Shown in pieces: positions 1 through 7,375 of a stretch of 64,000 bases of DNA. Made by a program: the position numbers and the translations under genes. Origin of the DNA: Clostridia bacterium (GTDB lineage: Bacteria > Bacillota > Clostridia > RGIG6154); NCBI GenBank assembly GCA_017626145.1, contig JAGAJK010000024.1:33501-97500 (forward strand). The letters run 5' to 3'. A model generated the notes under the pieces. It was not told where the DNA came from. It made no database searches and saw nothing but the letters and a program-made list of their open reading frames with translations. Every line of letters starts with the position of its first letter. Positions within the stretch are counted from its first letter, which is position 1.

Positions 1-720
1 GCCGTCAATGCGGATTACTTCACCGGTTATATAGTCCGATATATCATCTGCCAGGAAGACGGACAGACTTGCAACATCCTCGGGCTTTCCAAGCTTTTTA
101 AGAGGAATCATTTTCAGAAAGTCCTCTTCTGCATTTAAATCTTTGGTCATATCCGTTGTAATAAAGCCGGGTGCAATTGCATTACAGCAAATATTTTTTG
201 CCCCAAGCTCCTTGGCAACAGCTTTTGTTAAACCTACTATCCCTGCCTTTGATGCTGAATAATTACTCTGCCCTGCCTGCCCTCTTAAGCCCGAAACAGA
301 TGAAATATTTATTATCTTGCCGTATTTCTTCTTTATAAAATTTCTTGAGCAGGCTTTAATCATATTAAAGCTTCCCTTAAGGTTAGTATCAATTACATCA
401 TCAAATTCCGCTTCATCCATAACCGCAAGCAAATTATCTCTTGTTACACCTGCATTATTAACAAGAATATCAATGCTACCCAGGTCATTAATTACAGCCG
501 CAACTGTTTCTTTACACTCATTAAACTCTGCAACATTGCATTTGTAGATTTTTGCGTTAACCCCAAAGCTTACAGCCTTATCACAAACAGCCTTTGCTTT
601 TTCTTCACTTCCGTTGTAAATTATTGCAACATTTACTCCGTTTTCGGCATATTTTTCCGCAATTGCCGCTCCGATGCCACGGGATGCTCCTGTTACAAGT
701 GCAGTTTTTCCCTTAAGCAT
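1..720 (-). CDS. fabG: 3-oxoacyl-ACP reductase FabG (3' end cut by window edge)
   Basis: NADPH-dependent ketoreductase of type II fatty-acid synthesis; it reduces 3-oxoacyl-ACP to 3-hydroxyacyl-ACP in the cytoplasm. Translating the complement from the ATG at 720 gives 240 codons without a stop. They show the SDR cofactor loop GASRGIG near residue 12, NNAG, a catalytic Ser and the YSASK Tyr-Lys pair, and GEVIRIDG at the edge. FabG is usually about 246 residues, so only a few codons are missing. The start overlaps the fabD stop by 8 nt, with an AAAGG just upstream, so translation is probably coupled. It is the last visible gene of the fab operon. The assignment to FabG rather than another SDR rests mainly on context. 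Confidence 0.93.
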   Translation of the reverse strand, partial: MLKGKTALVTGASRGIGAAIAEKYAENGVNVAIIYNGSEEKAKAVCDKAVSFGVNAKIYKCNVAEFNECKETVAAVINDLGSIDILVNNAGVTRDNLLAVMDEAEFDDVIDTNLKGSFNMIKACSRNFIKKKYGKIINISSVSGLRGQAGQSNYSASKAGIVGLTKAVAKELGAKNICCNAIAPGFITTDMTKDLNAEEDFLKMIPLKKLGKPEDVASLSVFLADDISDYITGEVIRIDG

Positions 721-1633
721 TACCTTTCACCGCCTCAATAGTCAGGTTCAATGTATCTTCATCCTGAACCTGATAAACATTAACTTCCTTTGAAATCTTT
801 TTGATAAGACCGCAAAGGGTTTTCCCCGGACCTACTTCAATAAAATCTGTGTAGCCGTCAGCAATCATATTTTCAATTGTTTCCTGCCACTTAACCGGAC
901 TTTTCATCTGATTTTCAAGATACCCTTTCACGTCATCACCGTAAGGCTTTGCGGTAAGGTTTGCATAAACAGGTATTTGTGGTGTTTTTATTTCAAAATC
1001 CTCCAAAGCTGATGTAAACTTTTCTGACGCATCCTCCATAAACGGTGAATGAAAAGCCGCACTTACTGCCAAAGGAACAACTCTCCCCCCAAGAGACGCA
1101 ACCTTTTTTGTAAAAGCGTCCACACTTGTTTTCAGACCTGAAACAACAGTCTGACCGGGGCAGTTGTAGTTTACTGCATAAAGCTTTTCAAAGGCTGACG
1201 CTTCCTTTGTTACGGTATCGGAATCAAGCTTCATTACAGCACACATAGCGGTATCTGCCTTTTTTGACGCTTCATTCATAAACAAACCCCTTTTTGTTAC
1301 AATTTCAAAGCCGTCCTTCAGTGAATATGCCTTTGCATAACCAAGTGCTGCGATTTCGCCAAGAGAAAAGCCTGCAACACCATCGGCATAAATACCAGCT
1401 TCATTTAAAAGTGCCGCTCCCGCCATTTCTGCAAGATAAATGCATGGCTGTGTGTTTGCAGTATTTTTAAGCTCTTCTTCGCTACCAAAGAAAGACTGAT
1501 TCTTCGTACCTTCACGAACTTTTTCAGCTTCATCATATATATTCTCAGCAACAGTGCCCATATCGTAGAAGGATTTACCCATTCCGCTGTACTGTGCACC
1601 CTGCCCCGAAAAAACAAATGCTATTTTACCCAT
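713..1633 (-). CDS. fabD: Malonyl-CoA:ACP transacylase FabD
   Basis: Transfers malonyl from CoA to ACP, supplying the extender unit for fatty-acid elongation. The 306-residue protein has the family's usual length. It carries GQGAQ (Q11, oxyanion hole), the nucleophile elbow GFSLGE with Ser90, an Arg near 115 that binds the malonyl carboxylate, and AAFHSPFM with catalytic His195. The elbow has Phe where GHSLGE is usual; this is a conservative change next to the nucleophile. The gene overlaps fabK by 13 nt and fabG by 8 nt, consistent with a tightly coupled operon. Confidence 0.96.
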   Translation of the reverse strand: MGKIAFVFSGQGAQYSGMGKSFYDMGTVAENIYDEAEKVREGTKNQSFFGSEEELKNTANTQPCIYLAEMAGAALLNEAGIYADGVAGFSLGEIAALGYAKAYSLKDGFEIVTKRGLFMNEASKKADTAMCAVMKLDSDTVTKEASAFEKLYAVNYNCPGQTVVSGLKTSVDAFTKKVASLGGRVVPLAVSAAFHSPFMEDASEKFTSALEDFEIKTPQIPVYANLTAKPYGDDVKGYLENQMKSPVKWQETIENMIADGYTDFIEVGPGKTLCGLIKKISKEVNVYQVQDEDTLNLTIEAVKGNA

Positions 1634-2577
1634 TTTGACGCTCCGTTCAATATATTTTCTGTTTCAATGAAAATTTCGTCTATCATTTCCTTTGCAGACT
1701 GCTCCTTATTGACAAGACCTGATATCTGTCCTGCAAGAAAGCATCCTTTTTTATCGTCTCCGTCAACTACAGCCGCCTTAAGTGACCCTACAGCCATCTT
1801 TTCCAGCTCGTCGTCGGTTATATTCATATTATATTCTTCTTTTGCGTAGCTTCTTGAAAAAGCAGTTTTCAGGCTTCTTACAGGATGACCAAGCCTTCTG
1901 CCTGTTACTATAGTTGAAGTATCGTGTGCCTTTATAAGCTTATCCTTGTATGTACGGCTTATACAACATTCATCTGCAAGTAAAAATCTTGTGCCAACCT
2001 GCACGCCCACAGCACCAAGCATAAATGCCGCCGCAACACCTCTGCCGTCTGCAATACCGCCTGCACCAATAACGGGAATTGTTACAGCATCGCAAACCTG
2101 AGGAATAAGTGACATTGTCATCATTTCACCAACGTGACCGCCCGATTCTCCGCCTTCCGCAATAACTGCGTCAGCACCGCTTCTTTCCATTAACTTAGCA
2201 AGTGACGCCGAAGCCACAACGGGAATAACCTTTATTCCTGCTTCCTTCCACATAGAAACGTATTTTGCAGGATTACCTGCACCTGTTGTTACAACTGCAA
2301 CCTTTTTTTGTGCCAGAAGCTTTGCAATTTCGTCTACGTTTTCACCCATAAGCATAACATTTACACCAAACGGTTTATCCGTTAAGGAAAATGCTTTGTC
2401 AATTTCTTCTTCAATTTTTTCTACATTACCGCTTGCCGCGGAAATAATACCCAATCCTCCTGCGTTTGACACGGCAGCTGCAAGCCTTGCATCGGAAATA
2501 TGTGCCATACCGCCCTGAAGAACAGGTTTTTCAATTCCCAGCAAATCGCAAATTGGTGTATAAATCACTTCACCCAC
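1621..2577 (-). CDS. fabK: FMN-dependent enoyl-ACP reductase II FabK
   Basis: Catalyses the last step of each elongation cycle (trans-2-enoyl-ACP to acyl-ACP) with FMN and NAD(P)H. It is the flavoprotein alternative to FabI that makes many Firmicutes insensitive to triclosan. The 318-residue TIM barrel shows LLGIEKPVLQGGMA at the N-terminus and EGGESGGHVG with His148, the FabK/nitronate-monooxygenase signature, then the phosphate-binding GAGGIADGRG. Placement between acpP and fabD favours FabK over nitronate monooxygenase. The start is uncertain: GTG at 2577 lies only about 2 nt after AAAGG, whereas GTG at 2568 is 11 nt away. Either removes or adds only three residues. Confidence 0.93.
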   Translation of the reverse strand: MGEVIYTPICDLLGIEKPVLQGGMAHISDARLAAAVSNAGGLGIISAASGNVEKIEEEIDKAFSLTDKPFGVNVMLMGENVDEIAKLLAQKKVAVVTTGAGNPAKYVSMWKEAGIKVIPVVASASLAKLMERSGADAVIAEGGESGGHVGEMMTMSLIPQVCDAVTIPVIGAGGIADGRGVAAAFMLGAVGVQVGTRFLLADECCISRTYKDKLIKAHDTSTIVTGRRLGHPVRSLKTAFSRSYAKEEYNMNITDDELEKMAVGSLKAAVVDGDDKKGCFLAGQISGLVNKEQSAKEMIDEIFIETENILNGASKWVK

Positions 2578-2625
2578 AACCTTTCAATAATGGAATGTAA
2601 AAATAGTTCAGACCGCAAAAAGCCC

Positions 2626-2653
2626 CTATTATAATTAATATACAGATAGTCAA
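2626..2653 (-). promoter_or_regulatory. Possible internal promoter before fabK
   Basis: On the minus strand TTGACT (2653-2648) is followed 16 nt later by TAATAG (2631-2626), about 50 nt upstream of fabK. It could give fabK-fabD-fabG a second promoter after the structured gap. The -10 match is only moderate. Confidence 0.35.
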
Positions 2654-2721
2654 AACAAAAAATAATATAGTTTAAAATCTCAATACATTCGGTTTTATTT
2701 GTCCATCTGTGACTTTTTGCT

Positions 2722-2815
2722 ATGAAGAAACTTCACCTAACTCGCTGTACCACGTACAGCTTCGGGTACCCGTAAATACCTGTAACCACAGGTATTTACA
2801 GTTCAGTTTCTTCAT
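2722..2815. repeat. Nested inverted-repeat structure between acpP and fabK
   Basis: A 94-nt block folds into a closed multi-branch shape. The outer 11-bp stem is ATGAAGAAACT (2722-2732) with its exact complement at 2805-2815. Inside lie a 7-bp hairpin (2744-2750 with 2754-2760, loop CAC), the 10-nt palindrome CGGGTACCCG (2763-2772) and a 12-bp hairpin (2772-2783 with 2788-2799, loop AACC). There is no T-run, so it is not a plain terminator. It lies in the 275-nt gap just after acpP in the operon and could be a processing or attenuation element, or the remnant of a palindromic mobile element. Confidence 0.7.
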
Positions 2816-2852
2816 TCTGAAATATTTTTCCTATCCCATTAGCAAACTCTTC

Positions 2853-3077
2853 TTATTCAGCCTTTTTAGCATCAATGTATGCTGCAAGCTCTTTTACTGA
2901 CTTACCAACTTCCTGAGCCTTGATTTCAATGCCGAATTCGTCTTCCATTTCCATCATAATTTCAACAGTGTCAAGGGAATCAACGTCAAGCTCTTCAAAA
3001 GTTGTTTCGTCACCGATTTCTGCCACATCCATTTCAAGATGCTCTGCCAATAATTCTTTTACCTTTTCGATTGTCAT
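2853..3077 (-). CDS. acpP: Acyl carrier protein AcpP
   Basis: Carries growing acyl chains on a 4'-phosphopantetheine arm. The 74-residue acidic protein has the DSLD attachment site with Ser34 in LDVDSLDTVEIMM, at the canonical place and length. The start is ATG at 3077, which has GGAGG 8 nt upstream. An in-frame ATG at 3092 overlaps that ribosome site and would add five non-conserved residues, so it is rejected. The gene lies 44 nt downstream of fabH. A long structured gap separates it from fabK, which may help give acpP more transcript or translation than its neighbours. Confidence 0.97.
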   Translation of the reverse strand: MTIEKVKELLAEHLEMDVAEIGDETTFEELDVDSLDTVEIMMEMEDEFGIEIKAQEVGKSVKELAAYIDAKKAE

Positions 3078-3121
3078 AATAAAGACCTCCATTATTTTTT
3101 AAAATTTATATTAATTGTTAA

Positions 3122-4075
3122 TTAATACTCTATCAAACAAGCTGCACTCGAAAGTCCTCCACCAAATGCACAAATAGCTATTTTGTCACCTTTTTTAAGC
3201 TTACCGGACTTATATAATTCATCAAAAGCTATCGCCACACTTGCCGCAGAAGTGTTTCCGAGCTTTTGTATATTTACAATGAATTTTTCTTTTGCAATTT
3301 TAAGTCTTTTCGCGGCAAATTCAATAATTCTCGTATTTGCCTGATGAGGAACTATGTAGTCTATATCTTCTAAGGATACCCCTGCTTTGTCAGCAACATA
3401 TTTTACATCTTCAACCATTTTGCTTACAGCAAACTTAAAGGTTTCCTGACCGTCCATAAACACATAAGATTTTTTCTTTTCCTTCTTGTAAAAAGGTGAA
3501 TCACCCTGAAAGCCCGGAATTTCTATTACTTCGTTGCCGCCACTTGTGTAAAGCCTGGATGCAAGATAGTTTTCACCTTTTGTTATTACCATAGCACCTG
3601 CACCGTCACCGAAAATAACACAGGTTGAACGGTCGGTCCAGTCAATTATGTTACTCATTCTTTCAGCACCTATTACAAGCGCATTTTTATAATTTCCGCC
3701 CAAAATATAGTTTTTAGCCGTTTCCAGGGCAAACAAAAATCCGCTGCAGGCTGAATTTATATCAAAAGCGGGACAGGATGCACCTATTGCTCTCTGTACA
3801 GACCCTGCCACAGTAGGACACAGTAGCTCATTTGACACAGATGCCGCTACAATTAAATCAATGTCCCCGGGTGTAACGGACGCAGATTCAAGTGCCGATT
3901 TTGCCGCTTTAATTGCCATATCCGCAGTAGTTTCATCTGTAGAAATACGACGTTCACTTACTCCTACTCTCTGAGTAATCCATTCATCAGAGGTTTCTAC
4001 CATCTTTGATAAATCGTCATTCGTTACAACCAAAGGTGGCACATATGCACCTGTTCCCAAAATTTTTATTGCCAT
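3122..4075 (-). CDS. fabH: 3-oxoacyl-ACP synthase III FabH
   Basis: Initiates fatty-acid synthesis by condensing an acyl-CoA primer with malonyl-ACP. The 317-residue protein shows the complete thiolase-fold triad: Cys110 in INSACSGFLFALE, His244 in VPHQANTRI and Asn274 in KLGNTSAASV. The start is ATG at 4075 with AGAGGG 8 nt upstream; a longer reading to 4150 would begin inside the operator array and adds 25 residues unlike FabH. It is the first fab enzyme gene of the operon, 203 nt after tetR. That gap holds three copies of the tetR-promoter palindrome, so repression by the TetR protein is likely. Confidence 0.96.
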   Translation of the reverse strand: MAIKILGTGAYVPPLVVTNDDLSKMVETSDEWITQRVGVSERRISTDETTADMAIKAAKSALESASVTPGDIDLIVAASVSNELLCPTVAGSVQRAIGASCPAFDINSACSGFLFALETAKNYILGGNYKNALVIGAERMSNIIDWTDRSTCVIFGDGAGAMVITKGENYLASRLYTSGGNEVIEIPGFQGDSPFYKKEKKKSYVFMDGQETFKFAVSKMVEDVKYVADKAGVSLEDIDYIVPHQANTRIIEFAAKRLKIAKEKFIVNIQKLGNTSAASVAIAFDELYKSGKLKKGDKIAICAFGGGLSSAACLIEY

Positions 4076-4100
4076 TATTCTGCCCTCTTTCGACATTTTT

Positions 4101-4242
4101 AGCACACAGTGTGCTGTATTTTTTTTACAGGGATTTGCAATCCCTGACAATTTTTACCTCGTTTCAGCACAATGTGTGCTGTGTTTTTTTTACGGGAAAC
4201 AAAGTTTCCCGATAATATATCTTCTTCAGCACAGTGTGTGCT
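4101..4242 (-). promoter_or_regulatory. Triple operator array upstream of fabH
   Basis: Three 15-bp palindromes AGCACA-N3-TGTGCT lie at 4101-4115 (spacer CAG), 4166-4180 (ATG) and 4228-4242 (GTG), spaced 65 and 62 bp apart. Each is followed on the plus strand by a T7-T8 tract and then an unrelated short hairpin (near 4128-4146, 4192-4211 and 4254-4276). The same palindrome occurs once in the tetR promoter, so these are best read as TetR-family operators. No strong promoter was found between them. TTGTCA near 4145-4150 with an A-rich -10 is the best, weak candidate. Confidence 0.8.
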
Positions 4243-4278
4243 CTATTTTTTTAAAACAGAGAAAACCTCTGTTTTAAA

Positions 4279-4857
4279 TTAGTTTTTCAATCCATCAAAC
4301 AACAGTCCGAAGCTGTATCTGAAATTGGTTTTAGCTTCCTCAAGCGAAAAATTTCTCGCAACAGCATCCGCATTGAAGCCACGGCAAAAGCACCATATAG
4401 AATAGCTCAGCTTATCAGAATCCACATCCTTTATATGCTTCTTTGCTTTTGCATAATCTATAAGCTTTTTAATTTCGCCCATCCACCACTTAAAATTGCT
4501 TTGTGACAATGAATCGTGTTCAAAAACATAATGATTAAACTGCTTTTTCTGGTTATAAGACGTGAGAAGTGTTTTTTCAAGCATATCAATAACCTGCTCA
4601 AAAAAATCTCTGCTGTCGTCTATACCGCCTGAAATACTTTCTCTTACTTTCATAGTTGTATTGGTATATACAATCTGAAGAACTTCATCAATATTATGAA
4701 AACGGTTGTAGAAAACACGATTTGTTATATCAAGCTTCTGTAAAATCTGTCTTACGGTGATTTCCTTTGCCCCCACCTGTGTAACCAAAGCTTCGGCGGC
4801 AGAAATAATTTTTTCAGACATTTCGTCCTTTATAAGATTATCGTTTTTATCCGCCAC
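4279..4857 (-). CDS. TetR/AcrR-family regulator, probable fab operon repressor
   Basis: 192-residue one-component regulator with a TetR N-terminal helix-turn-helix (about residues 15-65, core TVRQILQKLDITNRVFYNRF) and an all-helical C-terminal ligand/dimer domain. The start is GTG at 4857, 7 nt after GGAGG. The palindrome in its own promoter recurs three times in front of the adjacent fabH. I infer autoregulation and control of fatty-acid synthesis, probably sensing an acyl-CoA, acyl-ACP or fatty acid. Firmicutes usually use FapR (DeoR-type) or FabT (MarR-type) here, so a TetR protein at this position is less usual. The ligand is unknown. Confidence 0.85.
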   Translation of the reverse strand: MADKNDNLIKDEMSEKIISAAEALVTQVGAKEITVRQILQKLDITNRVFYNRFHNIDEVLQIVYTNTTMKVRESISGGIDDSRDFFEQVIDMLEKTLLTSYNQKKQFNHYVFEHDSLSQSNFKWWMGEIKKLIDYAKAKKHIKDVDSDKLSYSIWCFCRGFNADAVARNFSLEEAKTNFRYSFGLLFDGLKN

Positions 4858-4873
4858 ACAATCACCTCCGTTA

Positions 4874-4896
4874 CATCAGCACACGTTGTGCTGATG
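4874..4896 (-). promoter_or_regulatory. Operator in the tetR promoter
   Basis: A perfect 23-bp inverted repeat with core AGCACA-CGT-TGTGCT at 4878-4892. It begins a few bases downstream of the tetR -10 box and matches the three sites before fabH. Its position at the transcription start fits autorepression. Confidence 0.8.
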
Positions 4897-4898
4897 AC

Positions 4899-4928
4899 AT
4901 TGTATCACACACAAGCTCTGTTTGTCAA
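4899..4928 (-). promoter_or_regulatory. tetR (fab operon) sigma-A promoter
   Basis: On the minus strand TTGACA (4928-4923), an 18-nt spacer and TACAAT (4904-4899). The start site would fall inside the operator at 4874-4896. Confidence 0.75.
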
Positions 4929-4942
4929 GGTTTTTGTAAAAA

Positions 4943-5242
4943 AGAGTTGCTACATAGCAACTCTCAGCGTGTCGATAAGTTTATCGACACGCTGAACAGA
5001 CAAGGAAAAAGGAAGTTAAATTTTTCGAACACGAAATCGTCGGCGTATGTGGATACGCTAGAGTTCGTGTTCGGAAAAAACAAGCGAAATCGGCTAAAAA
5101 TATTGATTTTTAGCCGATCCTATATAGTAGATATTAACTTTTTTAAATTATACTTTCAATTTAATTTTAAATAAATAAAAAATTCTTCGCTTGTGGTTGA
5201 ACGACTTTTTCGATAGTCTAAGAGTTGCTACATAGCAACTCT
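4943..5242. mobile_element. Terminator-hairpin-flanked structured repeat, copy 1
   Basis: A 256-nt body (4965-5220) lies between two identical 22-nt palindromes (4943-4964 and 5221-5242, stem AGAGTTGCTA). The body matches copy 2 at 30972-31224 along its whole length with scattered substitutions. Its ends form imperfect inverted repeats, CAGCGTGTCGATAA and, read inward from the other end, TAGACTATCGAAAA (copy 2 has CAGACTGTCGAAAA). Internal stems are 4965-4994, 5026-5035 with 5064-5073 (enclosing 5043-5058), 5089-5118, and 5080-5088 with 5185-5193. There is no credible ORF. Joining the flanks restores a hairpin followed on the minus strand by T6, the natural terminator of the 5228-5782 gene. 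I infer a non-autonomous element with target duplication. Confidence 0.75.
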
Positions 5243-5782
5243 TTCATAGTTCTTAAGCTTTCCACGGTAAACAACCCGTCCGTTTACTGCATTATAAATA
5301 TCAATTGGTTTTACTACCTCTAAAAACAAATCTTCGGAAACAACATCAAACCTTACAAGAACATCTTTAACAAATTCTGAACAGTAGTAGCTGTTTTTCA
5401 TTGCACAGCCTTTTCCGAACATCGCAAACACCAAGCCCATATAATTGTACTTATAAATCTGCTTATTGCGATACATAGCCGACAAATGCTTTTTAATTTC
5501 ACGGTACTGCTTTTCTGTAACGCTCAGGGAAACAACAACAGCTTCTGTATCACTGAAACGCAGAAATGTTCCTATATGAGGTGCCTCCCTTACGAAACCG
5601 CCCCTGAAGGGATTGTATGGACGAAGTCTTCCAAAAGAATACATAACAGATAAATCATCCTTTATGCTTATGGAAGAATGATTGAATTCAGCCCCTGTAA
5701 CAAGCTTTAAAAGTCTTGATAAAACTGTGCCTGTCTGCGTAAGGACAAGAAAAATTTCTCTTTTATTTGTATCCTTCTTCAA
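5228..5782 (-). CDS. Permuted papain-fold (YiiX/NlpC-like) protein
   Basis: 184 residues without a signal peptide. His35 in GAEFNHSSISI precedes Cys134 in SYYCSEFVKDV. This His-before-Cys order and the YCSE motif mark circularly permuted NlpC/P60-type (YiiX/YebB-like) thiol hydrolases, which act as peptidases, amidases or acyltransferases; the substrate is unknown. The start is TTG at 5782, about 7 nt after AGGAGGG; no better start exists. The last codons (…VAM, stop) are encoded by the left arm of a terminator hairpin that is duplicated on the other side of the adjacent mobile repeat. It lies 35 nt downstream of the zinc-ribbon gene and is likely cotranscribed with it. Confidence 0.7.
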   Translation of the reverse strand: MKKDTNKREIFLVLTQTGTVLSRLLKLVTGAEFNHSSISIKDDLSVMYSFGRLRPYNPFRGGFVREAPHIGTFLRFSDTEAVVVSLSVTEKQYREIKKHLSAMYRNKQIYKYNYMGLVFAMFGKGCAMKNSYYCSEFVKDVLVRFDVVSEDLFLEVVKPIDIYNAVNGRVVYRGKLKNYERVAM

Positions 5783-5817
5783 TTATCTCCCTCCTTACGT
5801 CTTCTTGGAAAACAATA

Positions 5818-7188
5818 TTAATAATAAAGACTCATACTAAGGTAGCAATCGTTGATTTTCCAGCTTCCGTTTTCATATATGAAATAAACTGATGCCTCAC
5901 CCGATCTTGGTTCGGTAATTTCATATTCCTCATAAACATCGTCAAAAAACCAGTCCTGTTCAACTCCGGAAAAGGTAAATTCGAAATCAAGACTAACCTC
6001 TACTTCATCATTTGCAGTATAATATTCATCAATTGCAAGTTCCATTTCTGTAACCGTTATGTCGGTAACACCTGTTCCTTCATCGTTTATAGCACAATCG
6101 CAAAGCCAGTCGTAGACAGATTCGGCATAGCCTGTTTCTCCGTCAGCGGCAAAATACTTTTCAATATCAGCAAAGTCCGTAGGGTTATTTGTTCCTGCAC
6201 TTATCATTTTTCTTATGTATTCATCGGCAGTTTTCTTAAGCTCGCCGCATACAGATTCCTTAAGCTCCACACTAAGGAAATCAACACTTTCACCGCTTGC
6301 AAAATATCTTTCATATTCTTTAGTTTCACCATAAGGTGCTTCTACGACAATATGATGCATTGAATCAAACATTTTATCTATTACATACGAATCCACCGCA
6401 GGTCCCATATAATCTGTCATATCCTCGTAATAAGCATCCCCTACCTCTATTCCGTCAAAGTACAGCACAGAGCCTGCAGGAACATTAATAGTACAGCCTG
6501 TAACCATATTTGAGCCTTCAGCCACCTTGTAAACATCAAAAAACAGCCACTGTTTCGAATCCTGTTTAACAAGCTCTACAACTCTTGTCCGTTCCTCAGT
6601 GCTTCCTCTTTCAACATATGTTATAAGATAGCTCTTAACAAGGGCATCGTCATCGGAAATTTCTTCTACTGTAAAATCGGAAATATCCAATTCTTCCTCT
6701 TCAGCTTCAAGATTCATTGCTTTTACGTACATATCTTTTGTTGTGAACTCATTTTCAGAAATATCCATACACTCGTAAGCCGTGCTGTAATCATGGTCTA
6801 CAATACTCTGAAAATACTTTACAACTATTTTCGATGGGTCAGACTGTGCTTTTGCCACAAGAAAAAGTACCAATGCACCCACAACCAGAATAGCCACAAT
6901 CACAGACGTAATTATCAAAGGCAAAGAAACCTTCTTTTTCTGCTTTGGTAATTGAGGAGCATAATTATTAACCGTATCTGCATCTGTATTTATATTACGG
7001 TTTATCTCCTGTGTATCAAGCTTCTGAGTAACAGACGCATCTTCTTCATTTTCTGTTACCGCTATTGCAGGAACTTCAATCTCTTCTTTATTCTCTTCCT
7101 CAGAAGCTTTATATTCCAGCGGTGCACCGCAGCCTTCGCAGAATTTTGCGCCGTCCTCATTTTTCATTCCGCATTTAAAACAAAACAT
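5818..7188 (-). CDS. Zinc-ribbon single-pass membrane protein
   Basis: 456-residue protein. An N-terminal zinc ribbon (C3, C6, C17, C20 in CFKC…CEGC) is followed by a Glu-rich linker, one transmembrane helix at about residues 88-112 preceded by KQKKK, and an extracytoplasmic region of about 340 residues. That region begins with what looks like an NTF2-like/DUF4878-type fold (DPSKIVVKYFQSIVDHDYS) and may repeat it near the C-terminus. Such 'zinc-ribbon + TM + NTF2-like' proteins are common in Clostridia and of unknown function. The start is ATG at 7188 with GGAG 8 nt upstream. The gene has its own good promoter and probably drives the papain-fold gene behind it. Confidence 0.75.
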   Translation of the reverse strand: MFCFKCGMKNEDGAKFCEGCGAPLEYKASEEENKEEIEVPAIAVTENEEDASVTQKLDTQEINRNINTDADTVNNYAPQLPKQKKKVSLPLIITSVIVAILVVGALVLFLVAKAQSDPSKIVVKYFQSIVDHDYSTAYECMDISENEFTTKDMYVKAMNLEAEEEELDISDFTVEEISDDDALVKSYLITYVERGSTEERTRVVELVKQDSKQWLFFDVYKVAEGSNMVTGCTINVPAGSVLYFDGIEVGDAYYEDMTDYMGPAVDSYVIDKMFDSMHHIVVEAPYGETKEYERYFASGESVDFLSVELKESVCGELKKTADEYIRKMISAGTNNPTDFADIEKYFAADGETGYAESVYDWLCDCAINDEGTGVTDITVTEMELAIDEYYTANDEVEVSLDFEFTFSGVEQDWFFDDVYEEYEITEPRSGEASVYFIYENGSWKINDCYLSMSLYY

Positions 7189-7218
7189 ATCCTTAACTCC
7201 CTTATATTATTCATATAA

Positions 7219-7247
7219 ATTCTATCATATATGATATTTTTTGTCAA
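7219..7247 (-). promoter_or_regulatory. Promoter of the zinc-ribbon protein gene
   Basis: On the minus strand TTGACA (7247-7242), 17-nt spacer, TAGAAT (7224-7219). A 14-bp perfect palindrome TATCATATATGATA (7223-7236) fills most of the spacer and could be an operator. Confidence 0.7.
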
Positions 7248-7293
7248 CAAAGCACCCAAAAGTCATTTTTCTGAACAAAACCCAATTTATGAC

Positions 7294-7322
7294 TTGAAAT
7301 TTCTTTAAGTTTGTGATATTAT
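7294..7322 (+). promoter_or_regulatory. Promoter of the antiporter gene
   Basis: TTGAAA (7294-7299), 17-nt spacer, TATTAT (7317-7322), about 54 nt before the start codon. Confidence 0.65.
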
Positions 7323-7375
7323 ATATCAGGTTTGAAAAATTTATAAATATTAAATAAGAAAGAAGACGTTATAAA

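Noticed and set aside
317..547. 76-residue plus-strand frame
   Set aside because: It lies wholly inside fabG on the opposite strand, is low-complexity Ser/Leu-rich and has no ribosome site; a shadow of the real gene.
2772..2799. FapR operator (TTAGTACCTG-type palindrome) in the acpP-fabK gap
   Set aside because: The hairpin shares only ACCTG/CAGGT with the FapR consensus, lies mid-operon rather than at a promoter, and a TetR regulator with its own repeated site is present.
4081..4150. Longer FabH start at 4150
   Set aside because: It would add 25 residues encoded by the operator array with no homology and no ribosome site; ATG 4075 has AGAGGG at proper spacing.
4947..5174. 75-residue frame inside the structured mobile repeat
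   Set aside because: It is not preserved in copy 2, begins in the flanking hairpin and is low-complexity at its end, so it is not a transposase or real gene.
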